Part shown: piece after piece, positions 31,799-45,247 of the stretch
Numbering within the stretch: the stretch's first letter is position 1
How the letters are laid out: each line of letters begins with the position of its first letter
NCBI RefSeq assembly: GCF_003987185.1
Contig: NZ_PIPS01000001.1
Location: forward strand, 1,364,001 to 1,428,000
Origin: Idiomarina aquatica
GTDB lineage: Bacteria; Pseudomonadota; Gammaproteobacteria; Enterobacterales; Alteromonadaceae
Direction: 5' to 3'
DNA: 64,000 nt
Position numbers and translations under genes: made by a program
The notes under the pieces: model-generated
Told to the model about the DNA's origin: nothing
Databases searched by the model: none
The model's input: only the letters and a program-made list of their open reading frames with translations

Positions 31799-33370
31799 AT
31801 GAGAGACACTGGTCCAGTTACACAGAAAGAAAAGCCGATCCCCGCTCACTATCGACTGGTATCGTCGACAGACCTCAAAGGGGTGATTACCCACTGTAAC
31901 CAGGACTTTATCGATATCAGCGGCTATTCTGAAGACGAGCTGATTGGTGAACCTCATAACATTCTTCGCCACCCCGACGTTCCGGCGCCCGTTTTTGAAA
32001 ACATGTGGAAAACCATTAAACGGGGCAAGCCCTGGATGGGGTTGGTGAAAAACCGCGCCAAAAACGGTGATCATTATTGGGTCAGTGCTTACGTTACGCC
32101 GATCATGGAAAACGGTAAACCCAAAGGTTTTGAATCCGTTCGGGTACCTACGACCGATGAACGTAAACGTCGCGCGATGGCCATCTATGAACGCATCAAT
32201 AACGGGCAGCCGCCGCTGCCACTGATAAAGCGCCTGGCGATGAGCGCTCGTGATTTATCACCGGTACTGGTTCCCGGCCTGATCAGCACCGGTGTCGTTG
32301 CCGGGCTCGCCGGAAGCATACCGGCGGCGGTAGTATTGGCCGGCACTCTGGTCTCCTCAGGGCTTTATAACCGCTATGTCAGCGCCATGATGCAGCGCTT
32401 GCTGGACAGTCGTCCGGAGGCGTTTGATTCTGAGTTAGTCGGTATGACGTACTTTCCTCGTCACGGTCGAGAAGCGCAGCTGGCCATGGTGCTACACAGT
32501 GAAGCGGCTCGAAACTATACCGCCTTAACGCGCATAAAAGATGCCGTCGGCGGCATCCTTAAGGTGGCCGAGGATACCCAACAACAAGCGCGCAGCAGCC
32601 ACGCTCAGGTTGAACGGCAGACCGAAGCAACCGATCAAACCGCAACCGCCATGACCGAAATGGCAACGGCTATCCAGGAAGTGGCTCGTACGGTAGAACA
32701 AAACGCCAGCCAGGCGGATGTAGCGCGCCAAAATGTTGAACGCAGTGTTACGCTCGCTCGCGAAGCCAGTAAGGTCATCGAAGGCTTGCACGAAGCGGTC
32801 GAACAAATAGCTCAGACTGTGCAGGCATTAGACGAGTCCACCGGCGCCATTGGTGAAGCCGCAGACCTGATTTCTTCCATTGCCGACCAAACCAACTTAC
32901 TGGCCTTAAACGCGGCGATTGAGGCGGCCAGAGCGGGCGAACATGGACGAGGGTTTTCGGTGGTCGCGGATGAGGTGCGCAATTTGGCATCACGAACGAC
33001 ACAATCGACCGACAGTATCCATCAGGTCATTGCTAAACTTCGGGAACGTGCGAAAGACGCGGTTGAGGTATCCCGAGAAGGCGAACAGACCGCGGCCGAC
33101 GGTGTTGAAAAAGTCCGTAAGGCAGATGAAGCACTCGCTGAAATCGCTCAAGCGATCGAGCAGATTGCCGCGATGTCAACGCAGATGGCCTCTGCTGTCG
33201 AAGAGCAAAGTGGTGTTGCCGAGCACATCAGTGAGCAAATTACGGAAATATCTGACATTGCCAAGCAAACGCAACAAACATCAGAACATACGGAGTCCTC
33301 AAGCATACAGCTTGAGGATACCGTTAAGCAGCTTTATGAATTGATCGAGCGCTTTAACCTGAAGAATTAA
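31799..33370 (+). CDS. Aer-like PAS-domain methyl-accepting chemotaxis protein
   Basis: 523 residues. An N-terminal PAS domain of the Aer type (about 20-120: [47 protein letters not shown]) is followed by a short hydrophobic segment (about 160-195: [20 protein letters not shown]). A long coiled-coil signalling domain with the hairpin tip [20 protein letters not shown] (about 362-381) ends the protein. There is no periplasmic domain, so it senses from the cytoplasm, probably redox or oxygen through FAD as Aer does. No C-terminal CheR-tethering pentapeptide is seen. Its stop overlaps the stop of convergent cysE. Confidence 0.92.
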   Translation: MRDTGPVTQKEKPIPAHYRLVSSTDLKGVITHCNQDFIDISGYSEDELIGEPHNILRHPDVPAPVFENMWKTIKRGKPWMGLVKNRAKNGDHYWVSAYVTPIMENGKPKGFESVRVPTTDERKRRAMAIYERINNGQPPLPLIKRLAMSARDLSPVLVPGLISTGVVAGLAGSIPAAVVLAGTLVSSGLYNRYVSAMMQRLLDSRPEAFDSELVGMTYFPRHGREAQLAMVLHSEAARNYTALTRIKDAVGGILKVAEDTQQQARSSHAQVERQTEATDQTATAMTEMATAIQEVARTVEQNASQADVARQNVERSVTLAREASKVIEGLHEAVEQIAQTVQALDESTGAIGEAADLISSIADQTNLLALNAAIEAARAGEHGRGFSVVADEVRNLASRTTQSTDSIHQVIAKLRERAKDAVEVSREGEQTAADGVEKVRKADEALAEIAQAIEQIAAMSTQMASAVEEQSGVAEHISEQITEISDIAKQTQQTSEHTESSSIQLEDTVKQLYELIERFNLKN

Positions 33371-34176
33371 CGGTCATCGCGTTGTTGGTGTTCGCGTCGC
33401 TCAGCGGCGCGAACCGTTTCTTCCAAAAATTCGACATCTTCCACATCAACTTTCGGAATATTACCGCAAACATCCCCACCGAGCTTATTCACCGCTTGGC
33501 AAAGGTCTGCAACTTTTTGGTCAAGTACATCAACATGGTCCAGCATACGCCCAATCGCGGTTGCTACCGGGTCAGGGTTATCCGCTGCGATGGCATAGGC
33601 ATCAAAGCCATAGGCTTTGGCCATTTTTTCGCGGCGCTCTGATGTTTCACGGTCAACGCCGGATTTTGCCACTCGAGCCGGAATACCAACCATGGTCGCT
33701 TTAGCCGGCACGTCTCTCACAACCACCGCATTCGAACCAATGCGAGCTTGCTCTCCGACCACTAACGGTCCAAGCACTTTCGCTCCGGCACCAATCACCA
33801 CACCGTTTTTAAGGGTGGGATGACGCTTACCTTTATTCCAACTGGTGCCACCTAGGGTTACACCATGGTATAACGTGACGTCATCGCCTATCTCCGCTGT
33901 TTCACCAATCACCACACCCATTCCATGATCAATAAAGAAACGGCGCCCGATACGGGCACCAGGGTGAATCTCAACGCCGGTTAGCCAGCGAGCAATATTG
34001 GATAGAAAGCGTGCTAGCCAGTAAAGTCGCCAGCACCACAATTTATGACTGATGCGATGAAACCAGATGGCATGCAGACCGGGATAATGAAACAGAACTT
34101 CCATTGTATTGCGCGCGGCCGGATCGCGATCAAAAACGCTTTTAATGTCTTCCCTGATGCCACTAAAAAATGCCAT
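33367..34176 (-). CDS. cysE: Serine O-acetyltransferase
   Basis: 269 residues. The N-terminal helical domain is followed by a left-handed beta-helix of hexapeptide repeats (about 65-170: [55 protein letters not shown]). The catalytic His is in IDHG. It transfers acetyl from acetyl-CoA to serine for cysteine synthesis. The ~90-residue extension after the hexapeptides, with acidic residues, is longer than in the E. coli form. Last gene of the yihI-DUF2489-cysE run. Confidence 0.93.
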   Translation of the reverse strand: MAFFSGIREDIKSVFDRDPAARNTMEVLFHYPGLHAIWFHRISHKLWCWRLYWLARFLSNIARWLTGVEIHPGARIGRRFFIDHGMGVVIGETAEIGDDVTLYHGVTLGGTSWNKGKRHPTLKNGVVIGAGAKVLGPLVVGEQARIGSNAVVVRDVPAKATMVGIPARVAKSGVDRETSERREKMAKAYGFDAYAIAADNPDPVATAIGRMLDHVDVLDQKVADLCQAVNKLGGDVCGNIPKVDVEDVEFLEETVRAAERREHQQRDDR

Positions 34177-34187
34177 GGTTCACTCCA

Positions 34188-34640
34188 TTACTGGACGAAA
34201 CGCTGTAACAAGCGATCAACGTCTGCCAGGATACGCTCTTTCATGCTCGCCTCGTACCCTTCTCGCTCTTTGTCCATTTCACGAATTTTCTTTTTCGGAA
34301 ACTTTTTGCGATTTTCATGCGTCGGCATATGCTTAATTTTATCGTACATCTCATGCATTGCCGGATAATCTTGTGAGTAATCATACTCAACCGAGTCGGG
34401 TCGATGATCAAGCAATACAACAATACGCAAACATCCCTCGGACAAGGGGCATTGATCCTGCTGCATTGCTTTAGCAATGGTAATCACACTCTCATCAATG
34501 CGGTCGATACGCTTCTGCACCGCATCCTGTCGCATTTGATTCTGTTGTTTTAACTGCCGTAACAGCTTATTGGCGTATACCGCCAGGGCAGCAATGATGG
34601 CAACCCCCAGTAAAATGACTATTATCACAGTTGTAGACAT
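34188..34640 (-). CDS. DUF2489-domain membrane-anchored protein
   Basis: 150 residues. One N-terminal helix (VIIVILLGVAIIAALAVYAN) anchors a cytoplasmic coiled and helical domain with conserved QDQCPLSEGCLRI and PAMHEMYDKIKHMPTHENRK, as in the DUF2489 family of gammaproteobacteria. Function unknown. The ATG overlaps the yihI stop by one base (TAATG), so the genes are coupled. Confidence 0.82.
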   Translation of the reverse strand: MSTTVIIVILLGVAIIAALAVYANKLLRQLKQQNQMRQDAVQKRIDRIDESVITIAKAMQQDQCPLSEGCLRIVVLLDHRPDSVEYDYSQDYPAMHEMYDKIKHMPTHENRKKFPKKKIREMDKEREGYEASMKERILADVDRLLQRFVQ

Positions 34641-35098
34641 TAATACTCCTCGTCGTCCCAGTCGTCATCGTCTTCCAGATCAATACCCAGTTCGGTCGCT
34701 AATTGTTCATAGCGTTCTGATTTTTCATCCAGGTATTGCTGTTCGGCATCGCTTAACTCCTCACCTTGCTCAAAACGAGTTACTAATGCTTGCAAGGTTT
34801 CGTCTTGCTCAAGGCGCTTCAATTCCTCCGCCGGCGTCAGTTGACTGACGGTAGCAGCTGACGCAACAGATACCAGAGGGATCTTGCGACGACTGCCTTT
34901 GCGGGGATCTGGCTGTTGCGATCCGGACTGACTGGCACTTTGTTTGGTAGCGGTCGACGAATGGCGCTGGCCGGGTTTAAGGCCCTTGCCTTTCTTTTTA
35001 CCACGGCTACTGTCAACGCTGACGCTGGTGTCTTTTGGCTTTTTCGCCGGAGCTAAGGGCCCTGGCTTTCTGGATTTCTTACGGCGAGTCATACTCAC
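34640..35098 (-). CDS. yihI: Der GTPase-activating protein YihI
   Basis: 152 residues. The highly basic N-terminal half (MTRRKKSRKPGPLAPAKKPK, GRKKGKG-type lysines) and the acidic C-terminal end (IDLEDDDDWDDEEY) fit YihI, which stimulates the GTPase activity of the ribosome-assembly factor Der. The central block LDEKSERYEQLATELGI is typical. First gene of a three-gene run; a terminator lies upstream at 35173. Confidence 0.88.
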   Translation of the reverse strand: MSMTRRKKSRKPGPLAPAKKPKDTSVSVDSSRGKKKGKGLKPGQRHSSTATKQSASQSGSQQPDPRKGSRRKIPLVSVASAATVSQLTPAEELKRLEQDETLQALVTRFEQGEELSDAEQQYLDEKSERYEQLATELGIDLEDDDDWDDEEY

Positions 35099-35170
35099 TC
35101 CTCATTTAGCTTGATACATCTATTGTAACGTAATGAGGGGGATTTCGTCAGTGAGTATGATAGAAAGAAA

Positions 35171-35200
35171 AAAGGCGATGCTTTCACATCGCCTGTCTTT
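35171..35200. terminator. Hairpin upstream of yihI
   Basis: AGGCGATG-6 bases-CATCGCCT, flanked by A-rich sequence on the left and T-rich sequence on the right (GTCTTTCT), so it could end transcripts in either direction. Read leftward, it would interrupt transcripts coming from the 35,200-35,600 region before yihI. Confidence 0.65.
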
Positions 35201-35287
35201 CTCATATTAGGCAGCGCACTGCGACTATGAGAATGGTTGTCACTGCTTCCGAGTTATTATTGCGGTCTTCCTTAACCTGATTTTGTT

Positions 35288-35400
35288 ATAATTTTTATAG
35301 TGTAGGAGTCCATTGCTCGTGACAATTTACTCCCTGGATTATCGATATAACTGTTGTTCTCAACGTTCGATAATCTAACTCGACCTCTTGTTATTTTTTT
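35288..35400 (+). ncRNA. Candidate small structured RNA in the yihI-cytochrome c4 gap
   Basis: The 566-base gap 35,099-35,664 has no convincing ORF. TGTTATAAT (extended -10 type, near 35284-35292) is followed by a small AGGAGT/TACTCC hairpin. Then comes a long hairpin: GATTATCGA (35337-35345) pairs perfectly with TCGATAATC (35367-35375), with an inner GTTG-TTCT-CAAC. About 13 bases later comes TTATTTTTTT. This suggests a transcribed small RNA but is not proof: no family match is recognised and the T run does not follow the stem directly. Confidence 0.35.
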
Positions 35401-35620
35401 GTATCGAGCTTAGCCGCCTTCAAGACGATCTTGTTATTTTAGTGTCTGATGAGTCAGCTCCAAATTTGGTGCTGTATCTCCGCAGACGTTGTAAAGACTA
35501 CTCGAATGAAATTTTTAATCAATGATTTTATTGATATAAAAAATAACTTTCTTATTACTTTTTGTTGTTAAGGCGTAAAAAAAGCCGTTTTTTATATCTT
35601 TTGTTATACCCTGAAGAGCT

Positions 35621-35644
35621 AAAAAAGGCGGTTAAAAAACCGCC
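35621..35644 (-). terminator. Terminator of the cytochrome c4 gene
   Basis: On the minus strand GGCGGTT-TTTT-AACCGCC is followed by six T residues, 20 bases after the stop of the cytochrome gene. Confidence 0.85.
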
Positions 35645-35664
35645 TCTTTAAACGAACTGAAGAA

Positions 35665-36291
35665 TTAATACAATCCGTGAAGATACTTAGATAACAATTC
35701 GATCTCTTCATCGGTCATTTTCTCAGCAACGCCGCGCATCATCCCGTTTGGATCGTTTGCACGTTCACCGCTGCGGAACATTTTCAGTTGTGATTCAAGG
35801 TATGCCGGGAACTGACCAGAAATGTCCGGGAATGCCGCCAGCCCCATGCCGTTACCACGAGGTCCGTGACAACCCGCACATGAAGGGACTTTCGATTCTG
35901 GGTTACCGCGACGATACAAGTCAGCGCCCTTAGCAATTACATCTTCCGGCGTACTGCCCTTTGGCTCATCCTGTGACGCGTAGTAAGCAGCCAGGTCTGC
36001 CATATCCTGTTGTGAAAGGCTGGCAACCTGCCCCATCATAATGGCGTTATTACGGCCTTCTTCACCACCGGTTTCAGCAGCAGTTTTAAAGTCCATCAGC
36101 TGCTTGAACAAATATTTTTCATGTTGGCCAGCCAAATGCGGATACATATCCGTTGGTGATTCACCTTGAGGGCCGTGGCAAGCTGCACACACCTGTGATT
36201 TATTCTTACCTGCTTCTGGGTCGCCCTGCTGCGCAAAAGCTACGCTTGTTGACCCAAGAAATAATCCCAAAATGATAGCGAATTTTTTCAT
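35665..36291 (-). CDS. Cytochrome c4 (di-haem c-type cytochrome)
   Basis: 208 residues from ATG 36291; the frame is open upstream but the signal peptide (KKFAIILGLFLGSTSVAFAQ) begins here. Two haem-binding motifs, CAACH (about residue 35) and CAGCH (about 135), lie one in each half, each followed by a distal Met region (MMGQVA and MMRGVA). Cytochrome c4 carries electrons in the periplasm, typically to cbb3 oxidase. It is divergent from yihA, the classical cytochrome c4-yihA-polA neighbourhood of gammaproteobacteria. Confidence 0.92.
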   Translation of the reverse strand: MKKFAIILGLFLGSTSVAFAQQGDPEAGKNKSQVCAACHGPQGESPTDMYPHLAGQHEKYLFKQLMDFKTAAETGGEEGRNNAIMMGQVASLSQQDMADLAAYYASQDEPKGSTPEDVIAKGADLYRRGNPESKVPSCAGCHGPRGNGMGLAAFPDISGQFPAYLESQLKMFRSGERANDPNGMMRGVAEKMTDEEIELLSKYLHGLY

Positions 36292-36454
36292 GTTTGCTTC
36301 TCTTGTATCTCTGGAGGCGGAGATCGCCGACATACATCGCGTTCGACAGACTGCTATTTTACACAAAACTCGTGTGGTTTAAATGATTAAAACGCATTCA
36401 GTGGCTATTTGATCATTGGCTGATGAGGTCAGATCCTTCATAATAGCGCTATAA

Positions 36455-37111
36455 ATGACCTATTCCTTAAATCGAGAGCAATCAAATACTGTGCCGGAAT
36501 CTAAAGCGATCAACTATCAGACAGCCAAGTTCATTACCAGTGCGCCAAATATCCGCAAGTTACCTGACGACACCGGTATCGAAATCGCGTTCGCAGGTCG
36601 CTCTAACGCGGGTAAATCGAGCGCACTGAACACACTGACTCGGCAAAAGTCTCTGGCTCGTACCAGTAAGACACCCGGACGGACGCAGCTTATTAACGTC
36701 TTTGAACTGGACACCGGCGAGCGGTTAATTGACTTACCGGGCTACGGCTTCGCCAAAGTGCCGATGGCCGTCAAGGAACAGTGGCAGCTTGCGCTTTCCG
36801 AATATTTGCAGAAACGTAAGTCGTTAAAGGGATTAGTCGTCCTCATGGACATCCGCCATCCGTTTAAAGAAACCGATCAGGAATTAATCTACTGGGCGGT
36901 AAGCTGCGAAATTCCAGTGTTGGCGTTATTGACCAAAGCGGACAAGCTGAAACAAGGTGCGCGCAAGAACATGGTGTTACAGGCACGCCAGGCAGCCATC
37001 GCCTTCAACGGTGATGTTCAGGTCGAAGCCTTTTCGTCGCTGAAAAAAATAGGCGTCGATAAAGTCGAAGCAAAACTGAATCAGTGGTTTGGTTATGACA
37101 CAGACGCATGA
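36455..37111 (+). CDS. yihA: Ribosome biogenesis GTPase YihA/EngB
   Basis: 218 residues. G1 GRSNAGKSS (about 49-57), G2 region [11 protein letters not shown]3 DLPGYGFAK and G4 TKADKL mark an EngB-type GTPase that assists 50S assembly and is usually essential. The first ~18 residues are variable, and a GTG near 36491 could be an alternative start. The 3' end overlaps the next gene by 17 bases. Confidence 0.93.
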   Translation: MTYSLNREQSNTVPESKAINYQTAKFITSAPNIRKLPDDTGIEIAFAGRSNAGKSSALNTLTRQKSLARTSKTPGRTQLINVFELDTGERLIDLPGYGFAKVPMAVKEQWQLALSEYLQKRKSLKGLVVLMDIRHPFKETDQELIYWAVSCEIPVLALLTKADKLKQGARKNMVLQARQAAIAFNGDVQVEAFSSLKKIGVDKVEAKLNQWFGYDTDA

Positions 37112-38027
37112 TGTTCCGCCGTTGCGTGCATGGTTGTTACTCGGGTTATTAGCACTGATTTGGGGAAGTTCTTTTTTACTCATTAAAAAGGGTTTGATCG
37201 CATTTGGCGCCATGGAAGTCGGCGCCCTTAGAATTTCTGCCGCCGGGCTTGTGCTGTTGCCGCTGGTCGCCAAGCGACTGCATCGTATCACCGCTAAGCA
37301 CTGGGCCAAGCTAGCCAGTGTCGGGTTGGTCGGTAGCCTGATCCCTGCCTTTATGTTTGCCATCGCACAAACCCAAATCAGCAGCGGCATTACCGGAGTG
37401 CTCAACGCATTAACACCGATCGCTACCTTGGTTATTGGCGTCACTCTGTTTCAGCAGTCAGCACAACGGACTCAGGTCATCGGGGTTTTAATTGGGCTAT
37501 CCGGCACTCTGTTACTGATGACCGCTGGTGCCAACGGCAGTTGGACATTCAATACTTATGCGTTGCTGATCTTAGCTGCGACCATTTGTTACGGAATGAA
37601 TCTGAACCTGATTAAACACAAAATTTCTGATTTAAGTCCACTGACCATTACTGGCGTGAGCTTACTGATGGCCTCTGTGCCAGCAACCTTTTACCTATTT
37701 TTTGCAACGGACTTCGTCGCTCAAGTGCAACAGCCTGATGCCATGTTGTCGTTGGTTTCAGTGCTGGTACTCGGAATTGTTGGTACCGCGGGTGCGCTGG
37801 TCATCTTTAATTATGTCGTGCAACTGACCAATACCGTTTTCACCAGCTCGGTCACTTACCTTATTCCGATTGTCGCTATATTGCTGGGGATACTGGACGG
37901 CGAATCTTTCTGGTTGCAACACGCCGTCGGCATGCTGGCAATATTGGTCGGCGTGTGGTTTGCGAACCGTCGCGGCCGGTCCGGCTTAGCAGGCATTCCG
38001 CAGAAAGAAAAAAGCCCGGCTCAATGA
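37095..38027 (+). CDS. DMT-superfamily (EamA) inner membrane transporter
   Basis: 310 residues from ATG 37095, inside the yihA 3' end. Two EamA repeats with about ten membrane helices are visible, starting [20 protein letters not shown] and, in the second half, [20 protein letters not shown], ending in a basic tail (NRRGRSG). These carriers export small metabolites or amino acids; the substrate is not predictable. Confidence 0.88.
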   Translation: MTQTHDVPPLRAWLLLGLLALIWGSSFLLIKKGLIAFGAMEVGALRISAAGLVLLPLVAKRLHRITAKHWAKLASVGLVGSLIPAFMFAIAQTQISSGITGVLNALTPIATLVIGVTLFQQSAQRTQVIGVLIGLSGTLLLMTAGANGSWTFNTYALLILAATICYGMNLNLIKHKISDLSPLTITGVSLLMASVPATFYLFFATDFVAQVQQPDAMLSLVSVLVLGIVGTAGALVIFNYVVQLTNTVFTSSVTYLIPIVAILLGILDGESFWLQHAVGMLAILVGVWFANRRGRSGLAGIPQKEKSPAQ

Positions 38028-38036
38028 GCCGGGCCA
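38007..38036 (-). terminator. Terminator of polA (overlaps the transporter 3' end)
   Basis: GCCCGGCTC-AAT-GAGCCGGGC, a perfect nine-base-pair stem; read on the minus strand it is followed by TTTTTTC. It lies about 115 bases beyond the polA stop and also covers the end of the transporter gene. Confidence 0.85.
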
Positions 38037-38148
38037 AAAACTACAATCCAGGGAGAACAAATTTTGAGGGCTGGATGTTCATTCCAATAACTTGCCCTCA
38101 CTTACTCCGACTGGGTTAATTAAAAAAAGTTCATAGTGTTAAAAAATT

Positions 38149-40920
38149 TTAGTGTGCTTCGTCCCAATTCATGCCGACACCCGCTTCGGCAATAAGCGGC
38201 ACATCAAGGCTGGCGGCCTGTTCCATGACATGACTTAATGCACTGACATAGTCATCAATTTTATGTTCAGCAATTTCAAACACCAGTTCATCGTGCACCT
38301 GCATGAGCATACGTACGTCTTTCTGACATTGCTTTTCGGCGATCCACTGATCAACTGCAATCATTGCTCGTTTAATAATGTCAGCGGCTGTACCCTGCAT
38401 TGGTGCATTGATTGCCGCTCGTTCAGCGGCTTTACGACGGGCCCCATTGGACGCCTTAATGTCAGGCAGTGGTAGGCGTCGACCGTACAAGGTTTTTACA
38501 AATCCCTGTTCTTTCGCCAACTTACGCGTATCTTCCATATACCGAAGCACACCCGGGAATCGTTCAAAGTACTTGTCCATATAGTGCTGAGCTTCATGGC
38601 GCGGAATGTCCAACTGGCGAGCTAAGCCAAAAGCCGACATACCATAGATCAAGCCAAAGTTAACCGCTTTCGCTCGACGCCGCTGCTCGTCAGATACTTC
38701 ATCGAGGCTGCAAGAAAACACTTCTGCCGCTGTCGCCCGGTGAATATCTTTACCTTCTGCAAACGCCGTCAAAAGCGCCTTATCCTGAGATAAATGCGCC
38801 ATGATCCGCAGTTCGATTTGGCTGTAGTCAATGGCCACAATTTTGTAGCCGGGTTCAGGCACAAACGCCTGACGAACCCGACGACCTTCCTCGGTACGGA
38901 TCGGAATATTCTGTAAATTCGGTTCTGTTGACGACAATCGTCCGGTTGCCGCAACCGCCTGTTGATACGATGTATGCACTCGGCCGGTGCGGGCATTAAT
39001 CATTTTCGGCAGCTTATCGGTATAAGTTGATTTCAATTTCGATAAGCTACGGTGGCGCAAAATCACGTCCGGCAACGGGTAGTCGTGCGCCAGTTCGTGC
39101 AATACATCTTCGGCCGTCGACGGTGCGCCCTTCGGGGTCTTTTTGATGACCGGGAGCTGCAATTTATCAAACAGAATGGCCTGCAGTTGTTTGGTTGAGC
39201 CTAAGTTAAACTCTTCGCCAGCAATTTCGAACGCCTTGCGCTCATACTCCACCAGCAGTTTTTCGATATCATGGCTTTGTTGCGCCAGCATATCGGCATC
39301 AATACGTACGCCATACTCTTCCATGTCGGTTAGTACCGAAATCAATGGTATTTCGATGTCCGTCAACACGTGCATCAACTCATCACTGGTTGATTCCAGC
39401 TTGCTCCACAGCACTTCATGCAACCGCAAGGTGATATCCGCATCCTCTGCCGCATAGGGAGCTGCCTGTTCTAATGCAATTTGATTAAACGTCAGTTGCT
39501 TAGCACCTTTACCCGCGATGTCTTCAAATTTAATCGGTTTGTGATTTAAGTACTGTAAACTCAGTGTGTCCATGTCATGCCGCGAACCAACACTATTAAA
39601 CACGTATGACGCGAGCATGGTGTCGTTTTTGATGCCCGCTAAGCGGATATCGTAACGACGTAGAATATGAGCATCGTACTTTAGGTTTTGTCCGACTTTC
39701 TGTGGTTTGTCAGCCTCAAGTAACGGTTTTAATTGTTGCAGTAACCAGTCACGACTGACTTGCTCCGGCGCCTCCATGTAGTCATGTGCAACCGGAATAT
39801 ACACGCCTTCACCTTCAGCACCCGATAACGACACGCCGACCAACTCCGCATCCATGTAGTTGAGGCTGGTGGTCTCTGTATCAAAGGCAAAATAATCGAG
39901 GGTGTTAAGCTTTTGTAAGTACTCACTGACCTCATCTTCACTCAGTAAGGTTTGATAGCCGTCGCGGGAAACACCCGTGTCTGGCGCATCGTCGCTATTA
40001 TGCGTTAAACCTAACGCCTGGTCGGTGGCAGCGCCCTGTTCCAATAACTCGCTTAACCAACGACGGAATTCACAACGTCCGTACAGCTCGGCCAATTTAT
40101 CATTATCAGCCGCAGAAATGCTGAGTTGCTGAGGGTTGAAATCCAGTTCCACATCGCATTTGATGGTGGCCAGCTCTCGGGACATCAGCAGTTGATCACG
40201 GTACTCCTGCAATTTTTTCGGCATTGACTTGGCACCACGGAAACTCAGTTTTGTTACCGCATCGACATCGTCATAAATGGCATCTATCGACGGAATTCCC
40301 TGTAACAGCGCCTGCGCGGTTTTCTCACCCACTTTCGGTAAACCCGGAATGTTATCGGAACTGTCACCCATCAACGCTAGGTAGTCGATGATTTGGTCGG
40401 GCGCGACACCGAACTTTTCCTTCACACCCTCCTCGTCCAACAAGGTATCGGTCATGGTGTTGATCAGCATCACGTGCTCATTAACCAACTGCGCCATGTC
40501 TTTATCGCTGGTGCTGATTAAGGTAAAGCGCCCTTCTTCGCCCGCCTGAGTTGCCAAGGTCCCAATGACATCGTCCGCTTCTACACCGTCCACACACAGC
40601 AACGGCAAACCCATCGCTTTGACAATTTCATGCAACGGCTCAATCTGGGAGCGCAGCTCATCCGGCATCGGCGGACGGTGTGCTTTATATTCAGCGTAAA
40701 TATCGCTGCGAAAGGTTTTGCCTTTAGCATCAAAAACGACCGCCATGTTCTCTGGCTTATAGCGCTTAAGCAAACTGCGTAACATATTAACGACGCCATA
40801 AATCGCGCCGGTGGGCTCGCCTTTGGAGTTCGTCAGGTGAGGTGGCGCGTGGAACGCTCGAAATAAATACGAAGAGCCATCGACGAGAATAAATGGGTTT
40901 TCTGGTACATTTTTGGTCAT
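38149..40920 (-). CDS. polA: DNA polymerase I
   Basis: 923 residues, full length. N-terminal 5'-3' exonuclease ([53 protein letters not shown]), middle 3'-5' exonuclease with DTET (about residue 349) and DITLRLHE, then the polymerase: motif [18 protein letters not shown], motif [20 protein letters not shown] and motif [14 protein letters not shown]. It removes Okazaki primers and fills repair gaps. All three activities appear intact. The upstream gap carries a perfect DnaA box. Confidence 0.97.
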   Translation of the reverse strand: MTKNVPENPFILVDGSSYLFRAFHAPPHLTNSKGEPTGAIYGVVNMLRSLLKRYKPENMAVVFDAKGKTFRSDIYAEYKAHRPPMPDELRSQIEPLHEIVKAMGLPLLCVDGVEADDVIGTLATQAGEEGRFTLISTSDKDMAQLVNEHVMLINTMTDTLLDEEGVKEKFGVAPDQIIDYLALMGDSSDNIPGLPKVGEKTAQALLQGIPSIDAIYDDVDAVTKLSFRGAKSMPKKLQEYRDQLLMSRELATIKCDVELDFNPQQLSISAADNDKLAELYGRCEFRRWLSELLEQGAATDQALGLTHNSDDAPDTGVSRDGYQTLLSEDEVSEYLQKLNTLDYFAFDTETTSLNYMDAELVGVSLSGAEGEGVYIPVAHDYMEAPEQVSRDWLLQQLKPLLEADKPQKVGQNLKYDAHILRRYDIRLAGIKNDTMLASYVFNSVGSRHDMDTLSLQYLNHKPIKFEDIAGKGAKQLTFNQIALEQAAPYAAEDADITLRLHEVLWSKLESTSDELMHVLTDIEIPLISVLTDMEEYGVRIDADMLAQQSHDIEKLLVEYERKAFEIAGEEFNLGSTKQLQAILFDKLQLPVIKKTPKGAPSTAEDVLHELAHDYPLPDVILRHRSLSKLKSTYTDKLPKMINARTGRVHTSYQQAVAATGRLSSTEPNLQNIPIRTEEGRRVRQAFVPEPGYKIVAIDYSQIELRIMAHLSQDKALLTAFAEGKDIHRATAAEVFSCSLDEVSDEQRRRAKAVNFGLIYGMSAFGLARQLDIPRHEAQHYMDKYFERFPGVLRYMEDTRKLAKEQGFVKTLYGRRLPLPDIKASNGARRKAAERAAINAPMQGTAADIIKRAMIAVDQWIAEKQCQKDVRMLMQVHDELVFEIAEHKIDDYVSALSHVMEQAASLDVPLIAEAGVGMNWDEAH

Positions 40921-41007
40921 TCAGCAAACCTTTTTGGCAGATTCTGAGGTTTCGGAGAAGAATGCCACAGCTTAGCATACAACGCTAGCAAGCACTGGTG
41001 AGTAACG

Positions 41008-41042
41008 TGTGGATAACTCTGTTGACAAATAGTTTCCCCACA
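41008..41042. promoter_or_regulatory. DnaA boxes in the polA/FAN1 divergent promoter region
   Basis: TGTGGATAA at 41008-41016 is a perfect consensus DnaA box (TTATCCACA on the minus strand). TTCCCCACA at 41034-41042 and TGTGGAAAC at 41155-41163 match seven of nine positions. TTGACA at 41022 with TAAATT sixteen bases on may be the rightward promoter. The rest of the 40,921-41,326 gap is AT-rich without recognisable genes. Role in transcription control is inferred. Confidence 0.55.
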
Positions 41043-42908
41043 GTAAATTTTAAATAATTTACCGTGTTTGAAATTTCTGTAATTGTTTGTTTTGGAAGGG
41101 TTTTATTACTGCAGGCATCCCAGTTTGCCCATCTTATTATTGTCTTGCTTCTCATGTGGAAACAATTTTTCCGCTTCGCTCATGGCGTACTTCGATGAAC
41201 GAAAGCGGTCGATAAGATTACCATAAAATCATCTTCGATCTACTGCTTATATGGTATTTTCTTAGACGATTTCGCTCGTTTTTTTCGTACCTCTTATAAG
41301 CACATTATTTTTTGGCAGGTATTTCAATGGATTGGGACGTCGCTGATGCTGATCAGCCCGATTATTATTGGCAGAATTTTGAAGTTGTTCGTCGGTGGGT
41401 GTTGCACTATCACTCGGCACTACTCAGCCGCGAGCTTCATGAAGCCCTCGACCACTATCAGCAACTGAGTGCGAATGCGCAAAAGTTATGGTTACGTCTG
41501 TATATGCGCAAAGGGGAGCTGTTCCGCACCAACAAACTCCATTACCACGAAATTGATATTGAAGGGGCGCTTGATGAGCTCGCTAAAAACGGCTGGATAT
41601 GCCTCCACAAAAACCCCTCAGCTAACGCTTTAAAGCTGTTTACTAAAGCCGAATTAACCGCGGCGTTCCCGGGTGAAACCTTGGCTCGGTTAAGTAAAGC
41701 CGAAATCGTACAGCAACTTGAACACACAGCCGCGGTGTTACCCGAAGCGGTCATTGAATTACAGAAGAATAGCCTCTTCCAACAACTGTCGCTGCTGTTT
41801 TTCGGCAACCGTCATCAGCAGCTGTCAGAATTTGTCGTCACCGCTCTCGGCCATGTTCGTTACGAGCCTTATCGTTATCAACCACGCGCGGTATTTCCGG
41901 ATCGCCGGCACTTCGAAATCTTTTGCAAAATCGAGCAATGGCAGCAACATTACAAGGAGCTACCGACCCTTTCCGAGCGTATCGACTGGGCATTGACACT
42001 GCCCTTGAACGACTGCCTCAGCGAGCTTCCCGAACGTTATCATGGTCGTTTCAGCCGCTTCCTGAATCGGGTTGCAAGAGACTGTGAGCGACAGCAGCAG
42101 TTTGAACAGGCTCTGACGCTTTATCAACGCTCGTCACGCCCTCCCAGCCGCGAGCGACAAGCCCGTATTCTCTATCGCCTGAATAAAAAGACGCGTTGCC
42201 AACAGGTGCTAACGACCATGCGCCAGCACCCCTGGGACGAACCGGAGTTGGCCGTTGCCACACAATTACTGGCGCGCTGGTTTAAACAACCGACCAACAC
42301 CGATAACATCACGATAACTGAGGAACTCGTGCACCTGAAATTCACCGCCAGACAGGTCGAACAAGCCGTATTAAGTCACTATCAACAATTGGGTTGGCAA
42401 GGCTTGCACGCGGAGAACCTGATTGTTCAGTCGCTGTTCGGACTGATCTTCTGGGATATTATTTTTTCAGAGGTAGACGGCGCGTTCATTCATCCCTTCC
42501 AACGGGCCCCCAGAGATCTAACGTCGCCTGCATTCTTCAAACATCGTCAGCAGCTTATCTCTGACCGGCTGAAATTACTGCTTTCAGATACTGCTGCGGT
42601 ACAGCAACTTATTCGCGACACCATCGAGCAAAAGCAGGGTATCGCTAATCCGTTCGTGCCCTGGCGTTGGCATTATCTAAGCGATGTTGAAGCCTGGTTT
42701 AACCGATTACCGGCTAAGGTTTGGCACGACATCTTTCAGCGCCTGGCGTTTGACGTCAAAAATAACCGCAGCGGCTTTCCGGATTTGTGGCTCTATAACG
42801 ATAAAGGGCAAGTTCAGTTGGTCGAAGTGAAAGGCCCGGGCGACAGCATCCGCCCCAATCAAAATGGTTGGTTAAACTTCCTCGCTCACCGTCAGGTTGA
42901 TGTGCGTC

Positions 42909-45218
<2,310 letters not shown>

Positions 45219-45247
45219 AGATTCTCACTTTACTTAGTTGGGATAAA

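Noticed and set aside
36359-36454. Spot 42-like RNA upstream of yihA
   Set aside because: The gap is short and shows none of the Spot 42 sequence or terminator.
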